From the NCBI GenBank assembly GCA_900469615.1, contig UBYA01000008.1, positions 124,001 to 188,000 on the forward strand: a stretch of DNA of 64,000 nt, given 5' to 3'. Position 1 is the first letter of the stretch; each line of letters starts with the position of its first letter. Below the pieces are notes generated by a model. That model searched no databases. It saw nothing but the letters and a program-made list of their open reading frames with translations, and was not told the origin of the DNA. Shown piece by piece: positions 38,956-47,653 of this stretch. This DNA is from Hyphomicrobiales bacterium (GTDB lineage Bacteria > Pseudomonadota > Alphaproteobacteria > Rhizobiales > Rhizobiaceae). The position numbers were made by a program, and so were the translations under genes.

Positions 38956-39942
38956 ATGACCATGTCTGACGATAACGTATTCCGTCCCAATCGCCGCGGC
39001 GTTCTTGCCGGTCTCGCCGTTACGCTTTTCGCGCCGAACATCGTGAGGGCAGCCGATGACAGCACGCCCGGAAGCAAGCCGGCCGTGAACAAGGGCGAGA
39101 TTGCCCGCAGCGATGAAAAGGCTGCCGATGCGCCGCCGCAGCTCGCGGGCGACTATGCCAAGGAACGCCATGGGTTCCGGACGGATCTCTTGAACAAGGG
39201 GCCGGCTCCCGACATCTACGAACCCTTGGTCACGCCCTCGACGGCCGACCAGCTCTTCTATCGCAGCGGGCTCGGCGGCGAACTGGAGCTCGTCGCCTGG
39301 GTCTCCCGCTACAAGCGCGCGCCGAAGCCGAAGCCGGCCGTGCTTTTCCTGCATGGCGGCAACGCCATCGGCCAGGGTCATTGGCAGCTGATGAAGCCTT
39401 ATATCGAAGCCGGCTATGTCGTGATGATCCCATCCATGCGCGGCGAGAACGGTCAGAAGGGCAATTTCTCCGGTTTTTACGACGAAGTCGCCGATGTGCT
39501 GGCCGCTTCCAACCGGCTGCGCCACCTGCCGGGCGTCGACCCGCATCGCCTGTTCCTGGCGGGACACAGCATCGGCGGCACGCTGGCCATGCTGGCGGCC
39601 ATGTCGACCGAGCGGTTCCGTGCGGCTGCGCCGATATCGGGCAATCCGGATGCCTATGCCTTCTTCGGCCGCTATCCGCAGGATATCCGCTTCGACACCA
39701 AGAACCCGCGCGAATTCCAGATGCGGTCGCCGCTCTGCTATGCCCACAGCTTCAAATGCCCGGTCAAGTTGTTTCACGGCACCGAGGAGGCGCATTTCGA
39801 TGCGCGCCTGGCGCTATTGTCGAAGCGGGCGACATCCGCCGGCGTGAAGATGGAGATGGCGACGGTGCCGGGAAGCCATAACTCGGCTCTGCCGGGCGAG
39901 ATCGAGCAGAGCATCGAGTTCTTCAGGAGCGTGGCCGTCTAG
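38956..39942 (+). CDS. Tat-exported alpha/beta hydrolase (dienelactone hydrolase-like)
   Basis: Protein of 328 residues. The N-terminus NRRGVLAGLAVTLFAPNIVRA is a twin-arginine-type signal (RRG-LAGLA; split here from its flanks), so it is likely periplasmic. The hydrolase core has VLFLHGGNAIGQGHW (oxyanion loop), the nucleophile in LAGHSIGGTLAM, HGTEEAHFD and the late histidine in VPGSHNSA. The substrate is unknown. ATG codons at 38956 and 38962 are both possible. It lies 89 bases after the ligase gene behind a hairpin, so it is probably transcribed separately. Confidence 0.82.
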   Translation: MTMSDDNVFRPNRRGVLAGLAVTLFAPNIVRAADDSTPGSKPAVNKGEIARSDEKAADAPPQLAGDYAKERHGFRTDLLNKGPAPDIYEPLVTPSTADQLFYRSGLGGELELVAWVSRYKRAPKPKPAVLFLHGGNAIGQGHWQLMKPYIEAGYVVMIPSMRGENGQKGNFSGFYDEVADVLAASNRLRHLPGVDPHRLFLAGHSIGGTLAMLAAMSTERFRAAAPISGNPDAYAFFGRYPQDIRFDTKNPREFQMRSPLCYAHSFKCPVKLFHGTEEAHFDARLALLSKRATSAGVKMEMATVPGSHNSALPGEIEQSIEFFRSVAV

Positions 39943-39952
39943 AGAGCGGCCG

Positions 39953-42085
39953 CTAGGCCATCATCCGCTCGATCAGCGCCGTCGCCGCTTCCGCGATCAC
40001 GGTTCCGGGCGGGAAGATCGCATCGGCGCCCGCCGCCTCCAGCGCCGCGAAATCCTGTGGCGGAATGACGCCGCCGACGGCGATCAGCACATTGCCGGCA
40101 TGGCGGCGCGCAAGCGCAGCTTTCAGTTCCGGCACCAGCGTCAGATGGCCTGCGGCAAGCGACGATGCGCCGACGATGTCGACGCCCTCGCGCACGGCGA
40201 CGTCGGCCACTTCCTCCGGGGTCTGGAACATGGCGCCGACGACGACATCGAAGCCGAGATCGGCAAAGGCCGTGGCGATGACCTTCTGGCCGCGATCGTG
40301 GCCATCCTGGCCCATCTTGGCGATCAGGATGCGCGGCTTCTCGCCGCGTGCCCGGCGGAACTCCTCCACTTTGGCCACCGCGGCATTGAAGGCCGGATCT
40401 TCGGTGCCGACTTCCTTGCGGTAGACGCCGGAAATGGTCCTGATCTCGGCGACGTGACGGCCGTAGGCCTTTTCCAGCGCCAGCGAGATTTCGCCGACGG
40501 TTGCTCTTGCCCGGGCCGCCTTCACGGCGAAATCGAGCAGATTGCCGGTGCCGTTTCGCGCGGCGTCGGTCAGCGCATCCAATGCGCTCTCCACTGCTGC
40601 GGTCTCGCGCGTGCCCTTCAATTGCTGCAGCTTGGATAGCTGGCGCGCCCGCACTTCGGAATTATCGACCTTCAGGACATCGACCTCGATATCCTTTTCC
40701 GGCTTGGAGAAATTGATGCCGACGACGGTCTGGTGACTGCTGTCGATGCGTGCCTGCGTGCGTGCGGCTGCTTCCTCGATCCGGAGCTTCGGAATGCCTT
40801 TTTCGATCGCCTTCGCCATGCCGCCGAGCGCCTCGACCTCCTCGATATGGGCAAGGGCGCGGGTTGCGAGATCATGGGTCAGCCGCTCGACATAGGCCGA
40901 GCCGCCCCATGGGTCGATGATGCCTGTCGTGCCCGATTCCTTCTGCAGCAGGATCTGCGTGTTGCGGGCGATGCGGGCGGAATGATCGGTCGGCAGCGCC
41001 AGCGCTTCGTCGAAGGAATTGGTGTGGAGCGATTGGGTATGCCCCTGAGTGGCGGCCATCGCCTCGACCATGGTGCGGATGATGTTGTTCATCGGGTCTT
41101 GCGCCGTCAGCGACCAGCCGGAGGTCTGGCTGTGCGTCCGGAGGGCAAGGGACTTCTGGTCCTTCGGCGCGAAATTCTTCTGCATCAGCGCCGCCCAGAT
41201 CAGCCGCCCCGCGCGCATCTTGGCGACCTCCATGAAGAAGTTCATGCCGACCGCCCAGAAGAAGGAGAGGCGGGGCGCGAAGCGGTCGATATCGAGCCCG
41301 GCGGCGACGCCGGCCCGCGCGTATTCTATGCCGTCGGCGATGGTATAGGCGAGCTCCAGGTCCGCCGTCGCGCCGGCCTCCTGCATGTGATAGCCGGAGA
41401 TCGAGATGGAGTTGAACTTCGGCATCCGCTGGCTGGTATAGCTGAAAATGTCCGAAACGATGCGCATCGAGGGCTGCGGCGGATAGATGTAGGTGTTGCG
41501 AACCATGAACTCCTTGAGGATGTCGTTCTGGATCGTGCCGGAAAGCTTGTCCTCGGAGACGCCCTGTTCCTCCGCCGCGACGATGTAGAGCGCCATGATC
41601 GGCAGTACCGCGCCGTTCATGGTCATCGACACGCTCATCTCGTCGAGCGGGATGCCGTCGAAAAGCTGGCGCATGTCGAGAATGGAATCGATCGCCACCC
41701 CTGCCATGCCGACATCGCCCGCGACGCGCGGATGATCGCTGTCATAGCCGCGGTGGGTGGCGAGATCGAAGGCGACGGAAAGACCCTTCTGCCCGGCCGC
41801 CAGATTGCGGCGATAGAAGGCATTCGATTCCTCGGCCGTCGAGAAACCGGCATATTGGCGAATGGTCCAGGGCTGCTGGACATACATCGTCGGGTAGGGG
41901 CCGCGCACGAAAGGCGCCGCGCCGGGATAGGTGTCGAGGAAGTTCAGACCGGTGAGGTCGCCTTCGCTGTAGGCACGCTTGACGGCGATGCCTTCGGGGG
42001 TCTCCCAGGCCGCGGTATCGCTCGTTGGCGATGTTGCTTGCGGTCTGGTCCAGGAGATGGTGGCGAAGTTTGGGATCTTGGTCAT
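39953..42085 (-). CDS. bhbA: Methylmalonyl-CoA mutase, large (catalytic) subunit
   Basis: Adenosylcobalamin enzyme that interconverts methylmalonyl-CoA and succinyl-CoA. The 710-residue protein has the substrate barrel ([33 protein letters not shown]) and a complete C-terminal cobalamin domain ([15 protein letters not shown] with DxHxx[23 protein letters not shown]). Its length equals that of the S. meliloti enzyme named BhbA for its link to polyhydroxybutyrate metabolism. The start MTKIPNF at 42085 is preferred to an extension reaching into the RIME. It follows the small-subunit gene after 253 bases. Confidence 0.95.
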   Translation of the reverse strand: MTKIPNFATISWTRPQATSPTSDTAAWETPEGIAVKRAYSEGDLTGLNFLDTYPGAAPFVRGPYPTMYVQQPWTIRQYAGFSTAEESNAFYRRNLAAGQKGLSVAFDLATHRGYDSDHPRVAGDVGMAGVAIDSILDMRQLFDGIPLDEMSVSMTMNGAVLPIMALYIVAAEEQGVSEDKLSGTIQNDILKEFMVRNTYIYPPQPSMRIVSDIFSYTSQRMPKFNSISISGYHMQEAGATADLELAYTIADGIEYARAGVAAGLDIDRFAPRLSFFWAVGMNFFMEVAKMRAGRLIWAALMQKNFAPKDQKSLALRTHSQTSGWSLTAQDPMNNIIRTMVEAMAATQGHTQSLHTNSFDEALALPTDHSARIARNTQILLQKESGTTGIIDPWGGSAYVERLTHDLATRALAHIEEVEALGGMAKAIEKGIPKLRIEEAAARTQARIDSSHQTVVGINFSKPEKDIEVDVLKVDNSEVRARQLSKLQQLKGTRETAAVESALDALTDAARNGTGNLLDFAVKAARARATVGEISLALEKAYGRHVAEIRTISGVYRKEVGTEDPAFNAAVAKVEEFRRARGEKPRILIAKMGQDGHDRGQKVIATAFADLGFDVVVGAMFQTPEEVADVAVREGVDIVGASSLAAGHLTLVPELKAALARRHAGNVLIAVGGVIPPQDFAALEAAGADAIFPPGTVIAEAATALIERMMA

Positions 42086-42120
42086 GGAGCGGAAGCCTCC
42101 CTTGACGCCGGACGTGCAGT

Positions 42121-42310
42121 ACCCCCCTCTGTCGCTTTTGCGACATCTCCCCCACAAGGGGGGAGATTGGAAGCTCGTGGAGCCTTTCTACCACGGACAA
42201 GCACCTCATCTGTGGCAGTGCGGGTTGTGATCGTCGACGGGGTTAAATCCAGGCTCGGAACGATCTCCCCCCTTGTGGGGGAGATGTCGCGAAGTGACAG
42301 AGGAGGGTGC
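42121..42310. repeat. RIME-type palindrome between the two methylmalonyl-CoA mutase genes
   Basis: Left arm ACCCCCCTCTGTCGC ... GCGACATCTCCCCCACAAGG (42121-42168) and right arm CCTTGTGGGGGAGATGTCGC ... GACAGAGGAGGGTGC (42262-42310) are inverted copies. Each arm also contains a smaller inner palindrome (ATCTCCCCC/GGGGGAGAT). The roughly 93-base centre is not repeated. Confidence 0.78.
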
Positions 42311-42338
42311 GCAGCCTCCGCGAATGCGACATTCATTC

Positions 42339-43688
42339 TCATGCCTCCGTTCCCTCATCCAGCCGCACCGGCATCAACCCCATGCCACCCGTGATCGGGC
42401 CCAAAGCCCCCAGGACGACCACCGGCCGCTCCGTTTTCATCGCAAACAGCGTCGTTCCCACAATTGGCTTGGCGACACGCTTTGCGCGCGCTTCGGCAAC
42501 CATTGCCGCCAGCTCACCGCTGGCGATCGTCTTTGCCAATCCGCCCTTGCCTTCGATGCCGGTGAAAATCTCCCAGGCCCGTTCGGCCAGCGCATCGGTC
42601 AGTGCCTCGATGCCACCCGCGCCTGCGGCGGGATCGAGGACATGATCGAGATGGCTTTCGGCCATGAGAATCGTCTGCGTATTGCGCGCCAGGCGCCGCG
42701 CCAGCGGGTCGGGGATGCCGTGCGTCAGGCTGTGCGGCAGGACGGAAATCTCGTCGGCGCCGCCGACGCCGGCCGAAAAGACCGCAATCGTGTTGCGCAG
42801 GATATTCGTCTCGGGGTCGAGGCGGGTCAGCATGCGATAGCTCGTCTCGACAAAAAGATGCGCCGGCGGCGGATCGGAGACGCCGCACGCTTCCGCGATG
42901 CGGGTAAAGATCAGCCGCGCCGCCCGTATCTTGGCGATCGTCGTGAACTGATTCTGATCCGCCGAAAGACACAGGCTCGTTGCCGCAAGCGCTGTTTTCA
43001 GCGGCAGACTGGCGTCTTCAAGCAACCGCAAATGGCCGACGAGGCTTGCGGCGATGACCGCCAGCTCCTGCGCCTCGGTTCCGCCGGCATTATGCACCCC
43101 GCGACCGTCTGCATTGACGATCGTGCCAAGCGGCAAAAATTCGATTAAGCCTTTAATATCTAATGCAAAGTTGGCAAAATTTCCGGCTGTCAAGAAGGCG
43201 TCGAAGCCAAGATGCAATCTTTGGGCGCCATCGCCCGCAGTGGAGGCTGCCACCGTTCTGGCGGCGCCCGAGGAAAAGCCGTCGAGGCGCAGTGTCGCAA
43301 TCCTGCTCGGTGCGGCCGCCAGCGCCTTGGAGAGGAGCGGTTGCGGTGCATCCATGCCGGTGCCGAAGGCCGAACCGGAACAGGCGGAGACAAGCGAGAT
43401 GCCGCTCGCGCCATTGGCGAGATCGTCGCCGAGCTGTGCCATTGCCCGTTCGATATCCGGATCGTCCATGCGTTGCGTCGCCGTCCAGGGCGCGTCGGCC
43501 CGGCACCGCGCAAGCGGCGCGCAATCGCGACGGCGCGGGTAGAGCGGCTGGACGGCGATGCCGTCATCCGTCTGCGACACAAGCGTTTCCTGGAAGTCCT
43601 TGCCCTTCAGCGCCCGTTCCACCAGCTTCAGCCATGCCTTGTGATCGGTCTGGTCGAAGATGCCCGGGTCGAGACTGTCGATATTCAT
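42339..43688 (-). CDS. Methylmalonyl-CoA mutase small-subunit-like protein, no cobalamin domain
   Basis: Protein of 449 residues corresponding only to the substrate-barrel part of the mutase (NGASGISLVSACSGSAFG, LNAGGTEAQELAVIAASLV-like, SYRMLTRLDPETNILRNTIA, HLDHVLDPAAGAGGIEALTD). It ends at LDEGTEA where a cobalamin-binding domain would start, and no DxHxxG motif is present. It is shorter than the usual MutA subunit, which keeps a degenerate second domain. It probably pairs with the large subunit encoded downstream as a non-catalytic partner; this is inference from family and position. Confidence 0.88.
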   Translation of the reverse strand: MNIDSLDPGIFDQTDHKAWLKLVERALKGKDFQETLVSQTDDGIAVQPLYPRRRDCAPLARCRADAPWTATQRMDDPDIERAMAQLGDDLANGASGISLVSACSGSAFGTGMDAPQPLLSKALAAAPSRIATLRLDGFSSGAARTVAASTAGDGAQRLHLGFDAFLTAGNFANFALDIKGLIEFLPLGTIVNADGRGVHNAGGTEAQELAVIAASLVGHLRLLEDASLPLKTALAATSLCLSADQNQFTTIAKIRAARLIFTRIAEACGVSDPPPAHLFVETSYRMLTRLDPETNILRNTIAVFSAGVGGADEISVLPHSLTHGIPDPLARRLARNTQTILMAESHLDHVLDPAAGAGGIEALTDALAERAWEIFTGIEGKGGLAKTIASGELAAMVAEARAKRVAKPIVGTTLFAMKTERPVVVLGALGPITGGMGLMPVRLDEGTEA

Positions 43689-43857
43689 GCGATCCTCCGT
43701 CCCGCAATGGTCTAGCTCATGATTCCGCGGGGGAAAACAGGAGTTTGACCAATCCGCGCAATATCTTCGCGGGCGGCTTGTTCGTCATGGACGCCAGCCT
43801 CGCTCCAGCCGCGGCGGTCATCATGGCGGCGATCCGACATGTTTCAACTGGTTTCCG

Positions 43858-44664
43858 ATGATGGCCGATCTGCTGCCCGTTTCCCGTCACCTGCTCGCCG
43901 CTGCCGCGTTGGCGGCATTATCCGCCTGCAGCGTCATTCCCGATACCGGCGCGACCGATCCGGATCGTTTCGTGCAGGAGACCGCACCGGTCTTCTATCG
44001 TCCGGAGGGCATCGATCCGCAAAAGGTGAAGCGCCTGCCGATACAACCCGTGCCGCAGGCGCGCGATCTCTTCCGCACGCAATTCCATCAGACCTATGGC
44101 CTGCCGACCTTCAACCCGGTTCATCAGGCGATGTATGCCCAGCGGAACGAGGACGATTTCACTCTGCCGGCCATTCCCTATATGCGCATCGATCCGCGCT
44201 TCCTGCGCCAGGAGGTGGATTATCAGACCAACGAGCGTCCCGGCACCATCGTCGTCGATACGCGAAGCCATTATCTCTATTTCGTCGAATCGGGCGGCAA
44301 GGCCATGCGTTACGGCGTCGGCCTCGGCGCCGCCGGATATGCATGGCATGGCAGGGGCGTGATCCAGTGGAAGCAGAAGTGGCCGCGCTGGACGCCGCCT
44401 GCCGAAATGGTCGCACGCGAACCGCAGATGCGACCGATTTCGGCCGAGCGCGGCGGCATGAACCCGGGGCCGACGAACCCGCTCGGGGCGCGTGCGCTTT
44501 ATATCTATCAGAACGGCCGGGACACGCTTTACCGCGTTCACGGCACCCCGGATTGGCAGTCGATCGGCAGGGCAGCGTCCTCGGGTTGCGTGCGCATGCT
44601 CAACCAGGACGTGATAGATCTCTACAACCGGGTGCCCGATAAGACGGAAATCGTCGTTTTGTAG
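43858..44664 (+). CDS. L,D-transpeptidase lipoprotein (YkuD family), first of tandem pair
   Basis: Protein of 268 residues with a lipoprotein signal: hydrophobic AAAALAALSA and lipobox L-S-A-C24. The YkuD domain ends with the catalytic block HGTPDWQSIGRAASSGCVRM, where the cysteine in SSGCVRM is the nucleophile. Such enzymes cross-link peptidoglycan or attach proteins to it in the periplasm. It starts at ATG 43858, divergent from the methylmalonyl-CoA mutase genes. The next gene is a paralogue sharing the middle region (IQWKQKWPRWTPPAEMVAR versus IQWRKKWPRWNPPDEMVAR). Confidence 0.9.
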   Translation: MMADLLPVSRHLLAAAALAALSACSVIPDTGATDPDRFVQETAPVFYRPEGIDPQKVKRLPIQPVPQARDLFRTQFHQTYGLPTFNPVHQAMYAQRNEDDFTLPAIPYMRIDPRFLRQEVDYQTNERPGTIVVDTRSHYLYFVESGGKAMRYGVGLGAAGYAWHGRGVIQWKQKWPRWTPPAEMVAREPQMRPISAERGGMNPGPTNPLGARALYIYQNGRDTLYRVHGTPDWQSIGRAASSGCVRMLNQDVIDLYNRVPDKTEIVVL

Positions 44665-44826
44665 CGGTATTTTACCACAAATTTTCGTGATGTTGCATAA
44701 GTGCGATAGCCGGGGTGGTTTACGCTCTTTAGTTTTGCGCCTGTCTTTGCAAACCTCTCGGGGAGCCGAATCAGCTTAGGTGCTTCTGGTTCTCGCTTCC
44801 CCCTCAAAAGGAACTATGCTGTCGAC

Positions 44827-45558
44827 ATGAGCCTTCCTTCATCCCTATCCCGACGTAGCTTTCTCGCTTTTGCTGGTATCGGTGCCGTTTCGACGCTCGC
44901 CAGCTGCGCTTCCACCATCGACAACGGCCCCGTCGTCAGCCCGGTACAATATACCGGTTCGCCAAGGCCGTTCCGCAGCTGGTTCTCCAGTTATGACGGC
45001 GAGCAGCCGGACCCCGCCGTAATCTATGCGGCCATGGACGATGGCGGCTTCCATATTCCGGCGGTTCCCTACAAGCAGATCGATCCGCGTTTCTATCGTC
45101 AGCGCGTGATCGACCCTACAGGCGAGGCGCCCGGCTCCGTGGTCGTCAACACGACCCAGCGCATGCTTTACGTCACCGAGCAGGGCGGTACCGCAATGCG
45201 CTACGGCATCGGCGTCGGCCGCGAAGGTTTTGCCTGGCAGGGCCGCGGCATCATCCAGTGGCGCAAGAAGTGGCCGCGCTGGAATCCGCCGGACGAAATG
45301 GTCGCCCGCCAGCCGGAGCTCACGAAATACTCGATCGCCAACGGCGGCATGGATCCGGGCCTGATGAACCCGCTTGGCGCCCGCGCGCTCTACATTTTCG
45401 AGGACAAGCAGGATTCGCTCTATCGCCTGCACGGCAATCCCGACTGGCGCTCCATCGGCAAGGCCGTTTCCTCCGGCTGCGTCCGCCTGCTGAACCAGGA
45501 CGTCATCGATCTCTACGATCGCGTGCCGGAGCGTGCGCCGATCCTGGTCACTGCCTGA
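44827..45558 (+). CDS. L,D-transpeptidase lipoprotein (YkuD family), second of tandem pair
   Basis: Protein of 243 residues with a twin-arginine-like signal SRRSFLAFAG (residues 8-17) and lipobox L-A-S-C27, so probably a Tat-exported lipoprotein. The catalytic block is HGNPDWRSIGKAVSSGCVRL. It is clearly related to the preceding gene through most of its length but exported by a different type of signal. A 162-base gap lies between them and a strong terminator follows. Confidence 0.9.
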   Translation: MSLPSSLSRRSFLAFAGIGAVSTLASCASTIDNGPVVSPVQYTGSPRPFRSWFSSYDGEQPDPAVIYAAMDDGGFHIPAVPYKQIDPRFYRQRVIDPTGEAPGSVVVNTTQRMLYVTEQGGTAMRYGIGVGREGFAWQGRGIIQWRKKWPRWNPPDEMVARQPELTKYSIANGGMDPGLMNPLGARALYIFEDKQDSLYRLHGNPDWRSIGKAVSSGCVRLLNQDVIDLYDRVPERAPILVTA

Positions 45559-45572
45559 TATCGCATCATCGC

Positions 45573-45602
45573 AAAAAAAGGGCGCCGGTGGCGCCCTTTT
45601 TT
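45573..45602 (+). terminator. Rho-independent terminator after the L,D-transpeptidase pair
   Basis: AAAAAAAGGGCGCC and GGCGCCCTTTTTT form a long GC stem with A/T extensions and a three-base loop (GGT), 14 bases after the stop codon. Confidence 0.88.
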
Positions 45603-45940
45603 CGTTGCAAGCAAGACCGGCCTTCATCTGCGATGGAGATCATGGCGTCGGGCTTCCGATAGCGAGCCCTTTTCCCATACGACAAGCATGACGAGATATC
45701 GCGGATAGGTAAGGCCGACGCGATCGAGGATCGGTGTAGGCGCGATTGAAGGCATGCGCGGCACTGTAAACAGCAAAGCAAAGCTGCTTTTCCAGCCCCT
45801 TTTCCGTATCGGGTATCATCCCGCCCTGGCTTCGTCCGTCATTAGCGCTCCGCCGTTTTCTTTATTTTACGCATTTTCTTGTTGGATCATTCTCACCAAT
45901 TCACTTTGCAAAATCGAATTGCAAAAAAATAAATATTGCG

Positions 45941-45955
45941 CACGATTAAATCGTG
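45941..45955. promoter_or_regulatory. Palindromic operator candidate upstream of ohr
   Basis: CACGATT-A-AATCGTG is a perfect 7-bp dyad in A/T-rich DNA 40 bases before the ohr start. OhrR-type regulators usually bind such A/T-centred palindromes, but no ohrR gene adjoins. Confidence 0.5.
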
Positions 45956-45994
45956 TTATATAAAATAACCATCCAAATCGAAGGGAGACATGAC

Positions 45995-46417
45995 ATGCCT
46001 ATTCTCTACACCACCAAAGCTTCCGCCACCGGTGGCCGCGCCGGCCATGCAGTTTCCGAAAATGGCGTCCTCGACGTCACGCTGACCGTGCCGAAGGAAC
46101 TCGGCGGCGACGGCGCCACCGGCACCAATCCGGAGCAGCTCTTTGCTGCCGGCTATTCCGCCTGCTTCCTGGGTGCTCTGAAATTTGTCGCAGGCCAGCA
46201 GAAGGTCAAGATTCCGGAAGATGCCAAGGTCACGGCGACGGTCGGCATTGGTCCGCGCGCCGATGGCGGCGGCTTCGGCATCGAAGTCTCTCTGGCGGTC
46301 CACATCCCCGGCATGGACAAGGCCGAGGCTGAAAAGCTTGCCGCCGCCGCTCATATCGTATGCCCTTACAGCCACGCCATGCGCACCTCGACCGAAGTGC
46401 CGGTGACGGTTGTCTGA
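45995..46417 (+). CDS. ohr: Organic hydroperoxide resistance protein Ohr
   Basis: Thiol peroxidase of 140 residues that reduces organic hydroperoxides. The active-site cysteines are Cys57 (GYSACFLGAL) and Cys123 (HIVCPYSHAMR), with the conserved Arg15 (GGRAGHA) and Glu48 (NPEQLFAAG). The ATG at 45995 has AGGGAGACATG in front. An earlier in-frame ATG at 45953 lies on the operator and is not family-like. The terminator downstream makes it monocistronic. Confidence 0.95.
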   Translation: MPILYTTKASATGGRAGHAVSENGVLDVTLTVPKELGGDGATGTNPEQLFAAGYSACFLGALKFVAGQQKVKIPEDAKVTATVGIGPRADGGGFGIEVSLAVHIPGMDKAEAEKLAAAAHIVCPYSHAMRTSTEVPVTVV

Positions 46418-46451
46418 AGCAGACGCATCCGCCGCCTGAAAAGGCGGAGCT

Positions 46452-46498
46452 AAAAGAGAAAAGGAGCGAAGGCTTTGCCTGTCGCTCCTTTTCTTTTG
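46452..46498 (+). terminator. Rho-independent terminator after ohr
   Basis: AAAAGAGAAAAGGAGCGA pairs with TCGCTCCTTTTCTTTT around a 12-base loop. It stands between ohr and the antitoxin gene and is preceded by a smaller hairpin CCGCCT-GAAA-AGGCGG. Confidence 0.8.
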
Positions 46499-46517
46499 CA
46501 AGAAATTTGCTATATGT

Positions 46518-46529
46518 TTTCCTAGGAAA
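46518..46529. promoter_or_regulatory. Palindrome over the antitoxin ribosome binding site
   Basis: TTTCCTAGGAAA is a perfect 12-bp palindrome ending ten bases before the antitoxin ATG and overlapping its AGGAAAGG ribosome binding site. It fits an autoregulatory operator of the Xre-type antitoxin. Confidence 0.5.
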
Positions 46530-46539
46530 GGATGTGGCT

Positions 46540-46923
46540 ATGTCAAAGGCTCAATCGATATATCAGGCAAAGCCCGGTGAGGGACTCGTCATCACCAAGG
46601 CCGTTGTCAACGCCGCCGACCGGCTCGGATTGAATGCCCGCGTACTCGCGGCCATCATCGGGGTATCGGAGGCGACCGTTTCGCGCATGAAGCGGCAGGA
46701 CCATCTGCTGGAGCGCGACAGCAAGCCGTTCGAGCTGGCCGTGCTTCTTGTTCGTCTCTTCCGTTCGCTCGATGCCATCGTCGGCGGCGACGAGGCCGTG
46801 GCGCGCCAATGGCTGCGCAACGGCAATCTCGCCTTCGGCGCCGCGCCCGTCGACAAGATCACCTCCATTTCCGGTTTGACAGATGTCCTTGCCTATCTGG
46901 ACGCCCGCCGCGCTCTTATCTGA
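46540..46923 (+). CDS. Xre/ParS-type antitoxin of a RES toxin-antitoxin pair
   Basis: Protein of 127 residues with a helix-turn-helix (LNARVLAAIIGVSEATVSRMK) and a C-terminal MbcA/ParS/Xre toxin-binding region (ELAVLLVRLFRSLDAIVGGDEA, split as the LVRLFRSLD block, then WLRNGNLAFGAAPVDKI). This is the usual partner of RES-domain toxins. It starts at ATG 46540 behind AGGAAAGG. Its last 41 bases overlap the toxin gene in another frame. Confidence 0.9.
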   Translation: MSKAQSIYQAKPGEGLVITKAVVNAADRLGLNARVLAAIIGVSEATVSRMKRQDHLLERDSKPFELAVLLVRLFRSLDAIVGGDEAVARQWLRNGNLAFGAAPVDKITSISGLTDVLAYLDARRALI

Positions 46924-47653
46924 GGCGCGGGCCATTTCCGGCCATTATTGGCGGCTGGTGGAATCGCAGCATCAGGTTTCGACGCTCAAGCTGGTCGATA
47001 ATTTGGAAGAACAGGCTCTTCTCGAAAGCGTGCTGGAAGAAAGCAAGCCCGTGCTGCCGCCGGAATGCGCCGGCCTCGACTATCTGCTGGCGACTCCCTT
47101 TCGTTATGGCGCGATCTATCCCCATGGGTCCCGTTTCCGTCGCGCAGGCCGCACGCTCGGCGTTTTCTACGCCTCGGAGCAGGTGGAGACGGCCCTGGCG
47201 GAAATGAGCTTCTACAGGCTGCTCTTCTTCCGTGATTCCCCCGATACGCCGCTGCCCGCCAATGCGGCCGAATATACCGCCTTTGCCGCGGTCATCGCCA
47301 CGAAAGCGGCGGTCGATCTGACGGCGCCGCCGTTGGATCGCGATCGGCAGCAGTGGAGCGATCCGGTCAACTACGAGCCCTGCCAGTCGCTTGCCGAGGC
47401 GGCGCGGGCCGGCGGCATCGAGGCCATTCTCTATCGATCCGTCCGGGATCCTCAGGGAGGCCGGAACATCGCACTGCTCACGGCAAGAGCCTTTTCGGCG
47501 CGGGAGCCGGTCGAACGCCAGACCTGGCGCATCCGGCTGTCGCGCGCCGGCGTGCAGGCGCTGTGCGAATTTCCGCGGCGCCGGATCGGCTTCGAACGGC
47601 GGGATTTCGACGCGGACCCCCGGTTGTCGGACCGATCGTTCAGAGCAGATTAG
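46883..47653 (+). CDS. RES-domain toxin
   Basis: Protein of 256 residues with the RES features GSRFRRAG (Arg84), GVFYAS (Tyr96), ETALAE (Glu107) and, further on, GGIEAILYRSVRDPQGG with the conserved serine. By established knowledge RES toxins break down NAD+ or ADP-ribosylate a target, with these Arg, Tyr/Glu and Ser residues at the active site. It is longer than many RES toxins. It overlaps the antitoxin by 41 bases and the convergent MarR gene by 14. Confidence 0.9.
   Translation: MSLPIWTPAALLSEARAISGHYWRLVESQHQVSTLKLVDNLEEQALLESVLEESKPVLPPECAGLDYLLATPFRYGAIYPHGSRFRRAGRTLGVFYASEQVETALAEMSFYRLLFFRDSPDTPLPANAAEYTAFAAVIATKAAVDLTAPPLDRDRQQWSDPVNYEPCQSLAEAARAGGIEAILYRSVRDPQGGRNIALLTARAFSAREPVERQTWRIRLSRAGVQALCEFPRRRIGFERRDFDADPRLSDRSFRAD

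Larger units (their letters stand above)
45559..45994. other. 436-bp gap before ohr
   Basis: The left end holds the terminator. No convincing gene was seen; a short frame at 45754-45963 has no ribosome binding site or known motif. The right 150 bases are strongly A/T-rich, with a palindrome at 45941-45955 and the ohr ribosome binding site (AGGGAG, 45980-45985). Confidence 0.6.

Noticed and set aside
40733..42394. 553-codon frame opposite the mutase large subunit
   Set aside because: It runs through the RIME and covers the catalytic mutase domains in antisense; nothing in it is recognisable.
45754..45963. 69-codon frame before ohr
   Set aside because: No ribosome binding site and no motif; its end runs through the ohr operator region.
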